From: SG8-41 sp963802355
Lineage (GTDB): Bacteria > Pseudomonadota > Gammaproteobacteria > Burkholderiales > SG8-41
NCBI GenBank assembly: GCA_963802355.1
Contig: CAWDIV010000039.1
Span: 248,001-312,000, forward strand
Direction of reading: 5' to 3'
DNA length: 64,000 nt
Shown here piece by piece: positions 52,270 to 59,480 of this stretch; the stretch's first letter is position 1, and every line of letters begins with the position of its first letter. The position numbers were made by a program, and so were the translations under genes. The notes beneath the pieces were generated by a model. It did not search any database. It was given only the letters and a program-made list of their open reading frames with translations, and was not told the origin of the DNA.

Positions 52270-53523
52270 GTGGGGATGACCATCGCAGAAAAGATCCTGG
52301 CCCGAAAGAGCGGGCAGGCCAAGGTCGGGCCGGGCGATCTCGTGACGGTCGAGGTCGACACCGTCGTCATGATCGACAACAGTTTCACCGCCGGCCGATG
52401 GCGCGACATCCAGAAGGTGAGGGACCCCGACCGGATCGTCGTCGTGTTCGATCACCGCGTTCCGGCTTCGACCGAGGACAGCGCGGCCGCGCACCGCACG
52501 GGCCGCGGGTTCGTCGCGAAATTCGGCATCAAGCGCTTTCACGACGTCGGCTACGATCAGGGCATCAGCCACCAGCTCGTCGCGGACCACGGCTACGCGC
52601 TGCCGGGGACGTTGCTTGTCTGCAGCGACTCGCACACCTGCAGCGCGGGGGTTTTCAATTGCCTCGCGCGGGGCGTCGGCGAGCCGGACGTCCTCTATTC
52701 GGCGATCAAGGGGGAGACGTGGTTCCGGGTCGGGGAAACCATACGCTATGAGCTGGAGGGGAAGCTCTCTCCCGCCGTGACGACGAAGGACGCGTTCCTG
52801 CAGATTGCCGGCAAGCACGGCGATCACGCGACGCAGAACATCGAGTGGGGAGGGTTCGGGGTTGCCGGGCTCTCCATCGCGGCACGCAAGACCCTTACCA
52901 CTATGTCGGCCGAGCTGTCCGCCGAGTTCTCGACCTTCGAAGCCGACGACGTCATGAAGGAATGGCTGCGCGCGCGCAACCCGCGGCCGTTCGAAGCGAT
53001 CGTTCCGGATAAGGACGCGCAGTACGCGGCAGTGCGCAAGGTCGATCTTTCCAGGCTGGAGCCGCTGGTGGCATTCCCCGATACGGTCGTCGAGAACTCG
53101 CGCCCGGTGGCGGATGCGGCGGGCACGAAGATAGATCAGGCCTTCATCGGTTCCTGCGCGAACGGCACGATGGACGACCTGCGGCTCGCGGCGCAGGTGC
53201 TCGCAGGCAAGCGCGTCGCGCCGACGGTGCGCCTCATCATCACTCCAGGATCGCAGATGGTGTACCGCGAAGCCGCGCGCGAGGGCATACTCGCGACGCT
53301 CGCGGAGGCGGGCGCCGTCGTGACGCCTTCGACTTGCGGTGCGTGCGGGGGAGGGCACCTCGGCATACTGGGACCGAACGAAACGTGCATCACGGCGAGC
53401 ACGCGCAACTTCAAGGGCCGCATGGGCGCTGCGAGCGCGAAGATCTATATGGCCTCGCCGGCGACGGTGGCGGCCTCGGCAGTGAAGGGTGCGATCTGCG
53501 ATCCGCGCGAATTTCTGAATTGA
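52270..53523 (+). CDS. Aconitase/isopropylmalate dehydratase family, large subunit (LeuC-like)
   Basis: A 417-residue [4Fe-4S] dehydratase large subunit of the archaeal-type LeuC/homoaconitase/dimethylmaleate hydratase group. Cluster ligands: Cys296 in IGSCANGTMDD, and Cys356 and Cys359 in STCGACGGGH. VCSDSHTCSAGVF and FDHRVPA are also diagnostic. AAGGAGG precedes the GTG start. It pairs with the small subunit at 53695. Next to a methylisocitrate-lyase-like enzyme, hydration of an alkylated maleate is a better guess than leucine synthesis. Confidence 0.92.
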   Translation: MGMTIAEKILARKSGQAKVGPGDLVTVEVDTVVMIDNSFTAGRWRDIQKVRDPDRIVVVFDHRVPASTEDSAAAHRTGRGFVAKFGIKRFHDVGYDQGISHQLVADHGYALPGTLLVCSDSHTCSAGVFNCLARGVGEPDVLYSAIKGETWFRVGETIRYELEGKLSPAVTTKDAFLQIAGKHGDHATQNIEWGGFGVAGLSIAARKTLTTMSAELSAEFSTFEADDVMKEWLRARNPRPFEAIVPDKDAQYAAVRKVDLSRLEPLVAFPDTVVENSRPVADAAGTKIDQAFIGSCANGTMDDLRLAAQVLAGKRVAPTVRLIITPGSQMVYREAAREGILATLAEAGAVVTPSTCGACGGGHLGILGPNETCITASTRNFKGRMGAASAKIYMASPATVAASAVKGAICDPREFLN

Positions 53524-53682
53524 ACCGCCAAGACGCCAAGACCGCCAAGCGGACAATGCAAACTTCTCCAGGCGTGGGTGGATTGGCGTCCCGTGCATGC
53601 CTTCTGCCTTCCCTGTCTCTCTGCGCCTCTGCGGTTGATATGAAGTGCACTTCTTGGCGGCCTTGGCGTCTTGGCGGTTGAT
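53521..53682. repeat. Paired CGCCAAGAC repeat
   Basis: CCGCCAAGACGCCAAGACCG and CCAAGCGG begin directly after the stop of the large-subunit gene (53523). The inverted arm CTTGGCGGCCTTGGCGTCTT and GGCGGTTG ends ten bases before the ribosome binding site of the small-subunit gene. The central 100 bases carry CTCTGCGCCTCTGCGG. The hairpin lies between two subunits that should be made together. Confidence 0.88.
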
Positions 53683-53694
53683 AAGGGGTATGCG

Positions 53695-54195
53695 ATGAAA
53701 TTCACAGCCAGAGTCTGGAAGTTTCCCGACAACATCAACACCGATCTCATGCTCCCGGCCGCGGCGTTCTACCTGCCGCCGCAGGAGCAGCCGCGCTACG
53801 TATTTAGCGCGAACCGTCCCGGCTGGGTCGATCAGATGAAGCCCGGCGACATCATCATCGGCGGCAAGAACTTCGGCATGGGCTCGAGCCGGCCCGCCGC
53901 GCGCTCGCTCAAGAATCTGGGGCTATCCTGCCTGGTCGCAGATTCGATCAATGGTCTTTTTTTCCGCAACTGCGTAAATTTCGCTTTCCCCGCGGTGGAG
54001 TGTCCGGGTATCCATCGGGCGTTCGACGAGGGCGATATCGCGGAAGTGGATTTCGAGAGCTCGACCGTGCGCAACGTCACGACCGGCACGGCGCTCACCG
54101 GACGGCAAATCCCGCCGAAGCTGCTCGATCTGGTGAAGGCGGGGGGGATCTATCCGTTGCTGGAGAAAGAAGGGCTGATAGGTCCGAAGGCGTGA
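53695..54195 (+). CDS. Aconitase/isopropylmalate dehydratase family, small subunit (LeuD-like)
   Basis: A 166-residue swivel-domain subunit. Typical segments: VWKFPDNINTDLMLPAAAF, IIGGKNFGMGSSRPAA (substrate-binding GSSR loop), LVADSINGLFFRNCVN and the C-terminal TALTGRQIPPKL. AAGGGG lies upstream of ATG 53695. With the large subunit it forms the complete dehydratase; the two genes are separated by the CGCCAAG hairpin rather than overlapping as in most leuCD operons. Confidence 0.93.
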   Translation: MKFTARVWKFPDNINTDLMLPAAAFYLPPQEQPRYVFSANRPGWVDQMKPGDIIIGGKNFGMGSSRPAARSLKNLGLSCLVADSINGLFFRNCVNFAFPAVECPGIHRAFDEGDIAEVDFESSTVRNVTTGTALTGRQIPPKLLDLVKAGGIYPLLEKEGLIGPKA

Positions 54196-54258
54196 TGACT
54201 GATCGGTGGACGAAGCCTTTCGGTCTCCGAATCTTTGGTCTGACGCGTGAGTTTGCTG

Positions 54259-54297
54259 CGGCATCTGAGACGGTCTATCTGCGACGCTTCATCTGAG
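54259..54297 (-). repeat. GCGTCTCAGAT repeat at a gene 3' end
   Basis: On the minus strand: CTTCTCAGATGAAGCGTCGC, AGATAGACCGTCTCAGATG. It contains the in-frame TGA that ends the corrected reading frame of the penicillin-acylase gene. Confidence 0.75.
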
Positions 54298-56662
54298 AAG
54301 AATCCTATGTTTCGGTTCCCCTGGCAGAAACGGCGTCGCTTCACCGCGGACCCACGCCTCGTGCCCGGAGCGATAGTACCGGAGACAGCGGGTGGCCACT
54401 TTGGCCGCCGGGCATGTGAAAGTAGCCGTCTCGTTCGCGGCCCGGCGCGACCCCGAAGCGCTCGGAAGCGCCATCGTCGGGCTGCTGCACCAGGGGCATG
54501 TTCCGGTCGCCGCGCATGGGCGTTGCGGGCATGTCGAGTAAAGGTGCCAGCCATGGAAGTGCGAGAGAGAGCGGGTGGTGCATGGCAAGCGTGTTGTGCT
54601 CGCCCCAGGTGCGTCGCGCAAAAGGTCCCTGGAAATTCCGGTCGAAGTAATCGATGGTTTCCAGCGCTACCGCGCGAAGCTGGGCGTCCCAATCGGGGTA
54701 GCGCGGATTGAGAAGGTGCCGCGGGCGCTGTTCGACGAGCGTCCAGAGCGCACCTTCGTCCTGCCGGTATCCCTCGAATCGGTACTGTGGATCCACCTTT
54801 CGACAGGGCGCGGTGACCGCGGCGAACAGCACATCGCGCACTCGCGCGCGAAACGCGTGCACCAGGCGGTAGGAAGGAGATTCTGCACCGGCGCGCCCGC
54901 TCCACGCTTCGACGGTCTCCTTGAACTCCGCCGCCCGCGGATGCTTCGACAACACCTCCGGAGCAAGCAGGCCGGCCAATAGCCGGTGCCACCGGTCGAG
55001 CAGAAGCGCTCTGTCGTCGAGCTGGATTGCAAGCATGTCTTTCTCGGTCGCTCGCGTGAGGCCGCGCAGATCATCCCGGATCTGCCGCGCTCTGGCGCCG
55101 TGCCAGTAACCTCCGTCTCCGAGCGTCGCAAGAGCCGCTCCTGTCACGACCTGTTGATTGGCGGTCCAGATATGGCCGTCCGGGGGATTTACAATGCGCG
55201 GGTACTTTTCGGGAGCAAGCCAGCCCTGCCATCCAGTACCGGCTGTGTCCCACCGGGCAGGGAGATTGGCATCGTAGCCCTGCCGGCGGGGAATTCGCCC
55301 CGCTATGCTCCAGCCGATATTGCCGCTCGCGTCGGCGACGACGATGTTCTGCGGTGGAATACCGCTTTCCGCCGCTATTCGGAGCGCTTCATTGACGTCC
55401 GCAGCCCGCTCGAGGTCGATCAGCCGCAGGTTGGTGGCCGCGGTATCGTGGGCCAGCCATCGGATGGCGACGGGGCGGTCACGGTGGTCGCGCACGATCG
55501 GTCCCCATACGCTCCACCGGACCGGATAGGCAACGGGTTCAGCACCCTTCACCGCGATGACTTCATTGTGAACTTCCAGTGCTCGATATCCTTCTGCGGT
55601 TCGGTACCGCTCCCGATCGCCCGGCGCGAGTTCGAGAAGCACGCGATCGGACCAATCCCCATAGCTGTTGGTGAAGCCCCACGCTATTTTTCCCGTGCTC
55701 CCGGCGACCACGGCGGGGATACCGGGAAGGCTCACACCCGCGATATCGAGCGGCGCATCGCCGGAATCCACGACCAGGCGCATCCGGTACCAGGTGTTGG
55801 GGACCCTCAGTTTGAGATGCATGTCGTTTGCCACGAGCGCACGGCCATCACGGGTCCGGCTCCCGGCCACGGCCCAGCTGTTGCTGTTGCCGGGAAATTC
55901 GGGATCGGTGGACAACGTTTGGCCGAAGGATCGTTTGATCTCGAAATCGGCGTCCGCGAGGCGGCGCAGGTCGTACTCCGAGGCATCCGGCAGCGGAGCT
56001 TCCTCGAGGCGATTGCCGTCCACTGGGGCCGCCCAGGTCGCGTCGTTGCCGGAGAGGAAAACGTACACGGTGGCCGGCACGCAATCGTGGAGCAAGGCCT
56101 TGCGGGCTTCGAGCGCCCCATCGGCATCCGAAAGCTGAAAGTACATGCTGTGTATGACCAGCAGCGTATCTTCCGGTGACCATTGCCTGGGCGACGCGCG
56201 GAGCAACAGGTACTCGGGCGGCCGTACGGCGAGTTGCGCGAGGCCTTCGTTTACGCCTTCCGCGTAGGCGGCCAGCAGCGCACGCTGGCCCTCCGGAAGC
56301 CCTGAACTGATGCGCGCCGCCACGTGGCGCAGCCGGTGCTGGCGATGTCTCTGATCGAATTTCACGGTGGCGGGCCCGAACAACACAGAGAGCTCGCCCG
56401 CCGCGCGGCGTCGGGCGAGATCCATCTGGAAGAAGCGGTCCTGCGCATGCACGAAGCCGGTGGCCCGCGCCACGTCGATACGGCTGCGCCCGCGGATCGT
56501 TGGCACCCCATTCGAATCGCGCTCCACCGTTACCGGAGCGCCGAGTCCGCCCAGCGCTCTTTCCCCATCGAGCAGCGGCAGACTCATCCGCAGGAACGAG
56601 TAGCACGCGACTGCCAATCCGGTTGCGAGCAGCACGACCACGAGGAGGAGCGGCCTCAGCAC
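54289..56662 (-). CDS. Penicillin acylase family Ntn-hydrolase, frameshift near the C-terminus
   Basis: A 785-residue periplasmic Ntn-hydrolase that cleaves N-acyl bonds (penicillins, N-acyl homoserine lactones or other amides). N-terminal membrane/signal helix (PLLLVVVLLATGLAVACYSF), alpha chain with GVPTIRGRSRIDVARATGFVH-like opening, then the beta-chain N-terminal nucleophile Ser in GNSNSWAVAGS and NDMHLKLRVPNTW. Near the end, GGQSGHPLSP is followed by an extra G at about 54383; removing it gives YYRSGHEAWV and a C-terminus ending in the repeat at 54289. As written, the frame stops at 54341. It starts one base after the stop of the CoA-transferase. Confidence 0.9.
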
Positions 56663-56663
56663 G

Positions 56664-57890
56664 CTAGATCACCCCCTCGGCCTTGAGCTGTTCCATTTCG
56701 GCCCCCGTCAAGCCGAGCCGCTCTTGGTAGATCTCCTTGTTGTAAACGCCCATCGGCAGTCCGGCGTATCTGATGCGGCCGGGCGTTTCCGACAGCCGCG
56801 GCAGAACGTCCGGCATCCGCAGCGTTCCCAGCTCCGGATCTTCGATCGTCGCCAGCGCCTTGCGCGCAATGAGGTGTGGATCCTCCGCGAGGTCCTTGAA
56901 ATCGGCGACCGGCGCCACGGCCACTTCGGCCTTGACGAGCTGCTCGATACATTCCGCCTGGGTCCGTTCCTGCACCCACGCACCGACGATCTCATCGAGC
57001 GCCTCGACGTTCGCCACCCGGTCACGGTTGGTCTTGAAGCGCGGATCGGTGATGAGCTCCGGCTGGCCCATTTCCCTGAACAGCCGCTCGGTGATCGCCT
57101 GCGTCGAACCCGCGATAACGATCCAGCGCTGATCCTTCGTGCGGTAGGTGTTGCGAGGCGCCGAGCCGGGCGTGCGGCTGCCGGTGCGCTTGCCGGGCAA
57201 ACCGAGCTGATCGTACGACACGGCGTGGCCGGTGAGCATCGTATAGAGAGCCTCGAGCAGGCTCGCGTCTATGCTCTGGCCGCGCCCGCTTTTCTTCGCG
57301 TCGCGCTGATAAAGGCAGAGCAATGCCCCGATCGTGGCATAGAGGGCAGCCGTCGTGTCGGCGAGCGCGAACGATGGCAGGGTCGGCGGACCATCGGGCT
57401 CGCCGGTCATGTGGGCGTAGCCGCTCATCGCCTCGGCGAGGGTGCCGAAGCCCGGGCGATCCTTGTACGGGCCCGTCTGGCCGAAGCCCGATACGCGGAT
57501 CATCGTCAGGCCCGGCGACAGCGCACGCAAGCGCTCGTAGCCCAGATTCCAGCGCTCGAACGTCCCCGCGCGAAAGCTCTCCACCAGTACGTCCGTCTGG
57601 GTTTTCTCGATCAGGCGGCAGAAGAGCTCCTGGCCCGCCGGCTTGCTCAGCGAAAGGGTGATGGTTTTCTTGTTGCGGGAGAGCTGCTTCCAGGTGAGCG
57701 GCACGCCGTTCTTGCTGCGCCCGAAGTAGCGTCCCTGATCGCCGCCGTCCGGGTTTTCGACCTTGATCACCTCGGCGCCGAAATCGCCCAGGATCATCGC
57801 GATCGTCGGCCCGGCGACCACCTGGCCGCAGTCGATGACCGTGATGCCGCTCAGCGGCAGGTCTTCGCTTCTGCGGTCATTGTCGCTCAT
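56664..57890 (-). CDS. Class III CoA-transferase (CaiB/BaiF family)
   Basis: A 408-residue family III CoA-transferase. Likely nucleophile Asp178 in FALADTTAAL. Other landmarks: MILGDFGAEVIKVENPDGGD, LSRNKKTITLSLSKPAGQ and RVSGFGQTGPYKDRPGF. It sits between the CitE-like lyase gene (86 bases upstream) and the penicillin-acylase gene (one base downstream), all minus strand. CoA-transferase plus citramalyl/malyl-CoA-type lyase is the arrangement used to activate and split C4-C5 dicarboxylates such as itaconate or mesaconate. Confidence 0.94.
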   Translation of the reverse strand: MSDNDRRSEDLPLSGITVIDCGQVVAGPTIAMILGDFGAEVIKVENPDGGDQGRYFGRSKNGVPLTWKQLSRNKKTITLSLSKPAGQELFCRLIEKTQTDVLVESFRAGTFERWNLGYERLRALSPGLTMIRVSGFGQTGPYKDRPGFGTLAEAMSGYAHMTGEPDGPPTLPSFALADTTAALYATIGALLCLYQRDAKKSGRGQSIDASLLEALYTMLTGHAVSYDQLGLPGKRTGSRTPGSAPRNTYRTKDQRWIVIAGSTQAITERLFREMGQPELITDPRFKTNRDRVANVEALDEIVGAWVQERTQAECIEQLVKAEVAVAPVADFKDLAEDPHLIARKALATIEDPELGTLRMPDVLPRLSETPGRIRYAGLPMGVYNKEIYQERLGLTGAEMEQLKAEGVI

Positions 57891-57947
57891 GCCTCATCTG
57901 CCGCTAATGTCACCCTTCCCGAATGCGGTGGCGAGGAAAGCGCTTTA

Positions 57948-57983
57948 TCTCGTCACCTGTATCTCGCCTCGTCTCGTCATCCA
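57948..57983 (-). repeat. GGTGACGAG repeat overlapping a stop codon
   Basis: On the minus strand: GGATGACGAGACGAGGCGAG, ATACAGGTGACGAG. The first TGA is the stop of the CitE-like gene at 57977. No inverted arm follows before the CoA-transferase start. Confidence 0.75.
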
Positions 57984-58855
57984 TCGCCGTCCTCCGCCCA
58001 GGCGAGCACCCGCTTCGCCATGCCGACCATGGCGTAGTCCACCAGCTTGCCGTCGACCGTCGTCGCTGCCGAGCCGCGCGCCACTGCGGCGTCGAAGGCC
58101 TCGATGACCCGCCGGTAGTAGTCGAGCTCCTGCGCGGTGGGCGTGAAGGCGCGGTTCACCGTTTCGATCTGGTTCGGATGAATCACCGATTTGCCGCGAT
58201 AGCCCAGCTTGCGCGCTGCCTCGCAGCAAATCCGCAGCCCTTCAGGATCGCGGACGTTGGAGTAGGCGCCGTCGAGCACGTGCTCCACACCCGCCGCACG
58301 GGCGGCGAGCAGCACGCGGGAGCGGACGTAGAGCACCTCGTTGCCTTCCGCCGTCCAGGTGTAGCCCAGGTCGGTCTGCAGATCGCCGTCCTGCGCGGTA
58401 CCGACCATCACCGAGCGGATGCGAGGCGATGCCGATGCTATCTCGTAGGCGAACCAGACGCCTTTCGCGGATTCCAGGCCTACTTCGATTCCGATCGAGC
58501 CATGCGTCAGGCCGCGCTTCTGCTCGAGCGCGGCAAGCATGGCATCCAGCGCGCGGATCGTCTCCACCGACTCGGCCTTGGGGTGCTTGACCCCGGTGAG
58601 TCCGTCGACGGCGATTGCGTCGAGGTCATCCTCCATCATGCCGGTTTGGAGGGCATTCACCCGCACGTAAAGGATGCTGTTCGCCTTGTGCCTGCCGATG
58701 AATTCCCGCGCCAGCTCGCGAGCCTTGGGCTTTTCCGCAATCGGCACGGAATCCTCGAGATCGAAGATGAGCGCATCCGCGCCGTACGACGGCGCCTTGG
58801 CCAGCATGTCCGCGCGGTTGGCAGGGACGGTGAGGAGACTGCGCGGTCCGCTCAT
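57977..58855 (-). CDS. CitE-like CoA ester lyase
   Basis: A 292-residue HpcH/HpaI-superfamily lyase of the CitE/malyl-CoA lyase branch. VPANRADMLAKAPSYGADAL and IFDLEDSVPIAEKPKAR carry the Mg-binding Asp/Glu region; a second acidic motif occurs in SIGIEVGLESAKGVWF, and KSVIHPNQIETVNRAF is the usual C-terminal signature. Enzymes of this type split (S)-citramalyl-CoA, malyl-CoA or beta-methylmalyl-CoA into acetyl- or propionyl-CoA and pyruvate or glyoxylate. The CoA-transferase gene downstream could supply the thioester. Confidence 0.93.
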   Translation of the reverse strand: MSGPRSLLTVPANRADMLAKAPSYGADALIFDLEDSVPIAEKPKARELAREFIGRHKANSILYVRVNALQTGMMEDDLDAIAVDGLTGVKHPKAESVETIRALDAMLAALEQKRGLTHGSIGIEVGLESAKGVWFAYEIASASPRIRSVMVGTAQDGDLQTDLGYTWTAEGNEVLYVRSRVLLAARAAGVEHVLDGAYSNVRDPEGLRICCEAARKLGYRGKSVIHPNQIETVNRAFTPTAQELDYYRRVIEAFDAAVARGSAATTVDGKLVDYAMVGMAKRVLAWAEDGDG

Positions 58856-58862
58856 TGTCGTT

Positions 58863-58976
58863 CCGACAGGTGATGAATAAAGGTGACGATTAAGGGTGTC
58901 GATTAAGGGTGACGATCAAGGGTGACGTCAAACAAGTCTGCTCTTTTATGCCCATCACCCGCATCTCGTCACCTCC
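58863..58976. repeat. Paired GGTGACGATTAAG repeat
   Basis: GGTGACGATTAAGGGTGTCG, ATTAAGGGTGACGATCAAGG and GGTGACGTC at 58881-58927, with inverted CCCATCACCCGCATCTCGTC at 58950-58972. It lies upstream of the CitE-like start. A further TTCGTCACCTTC is at 59101 beside the stop of the receptor relic. Confidence 0.8.
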
Positions 58977-59016
58977 GGCCTCGCTATTGGCAATGCCGGG
59001 ATCATGACATTTCGTG

Positions 59017-59082
59017 TCGGCCGCAGCGCGCCGCCGGGGGTCGCATCCCCATGATTGGGCCCTGCTCCGCCCCTCGACGCGC
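59017..59082 (-). repeat. Dispersed 3' element, copy C
   Basis: On the minus strand: GCGCGTCGAGGGGCGGAGCA, GGGCCC, GGGGATGCGACCCCCGGCGG, then CGCGCTGCGGCCGA. It is shorter than copies A and B and lies about 30 bases after the stop of the receptor relic, in the same orientation relative to that stop. Confidence 0.72.
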
Positions 59083-59110
59083 TACCTCTTTCACCCGTAC
59101 TTCGTCACCT

Positions 59111-59322
59111 TCAATCAGGTCTGGCGCCGGTGCGCTGGATCACCTTGCCCAGCTTGTCGATCTCGGACCTGATATGCGCGGCGAATTCTTCGGGCTGGTC
59201 GCCGATCACGACGTAGCCCAGGTCCCTCAGGCGCTTGCTCACGTCCGGATTGCTCACCGTCGAAATTGCCGCTCCGCGGATCGCCGCGATCGTTTCTTTC
59301 GGCGTCTTGACCGGGACCAACC
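59111..59322 (-). pseudogene. Relic of a Bug/TctC receptor C-terminus
   Basis: About 70 codons matching the end of Bug receptors: PVKTPKETIAAIRGAAIST, NPDVSKRLRDLGYVV, EEFAAHIRSEIDKLGKVIQ and a normal RTGARPD terminus. The preceding open sequence (to 59434) has no receptor similarity and includes a short hydrophobic stretch, so the N-terminal three quarters of the gene are gone. The repeat and the dispersed 3' element after its stop are preserved. Confidence 0.75.
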
Positions 59323-59403
59323 AGACGAGAAAGATCGGGATCAGCAACTGCAGACGGGAGGGCTTCGCTGCCATGTTGGAGATTTCGGCTTGAAAGTCTT
59401 CAT

Positions 59404-59480
59404 GGAGTGACGAGGTGACGGAACGTTTCCTCACGTCCTCATCGCATTACTGCGCCACTTCGTCGTTCGTCACTCACATT
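59404..59480. repeat. GAGTGACGAGGTGACG paired repeat
   Basis: GGAGTGACGAGGTGACGGAAC at 59404, mirrored loosely by CACTTCGTCGTTCGTCACTC at 59456-59475. On the minus strand the second arm starts with the TGA of the hydroxyacid dehydrogenase gene. Confidence 0.65.

Noticed and set aside
51183..54195. Leucine biosynthesis operon
   Set aside because: No leuA or leuB nearby, and the first gene is an isocitrate-lyase-family lyase, which has no role in that pathway.
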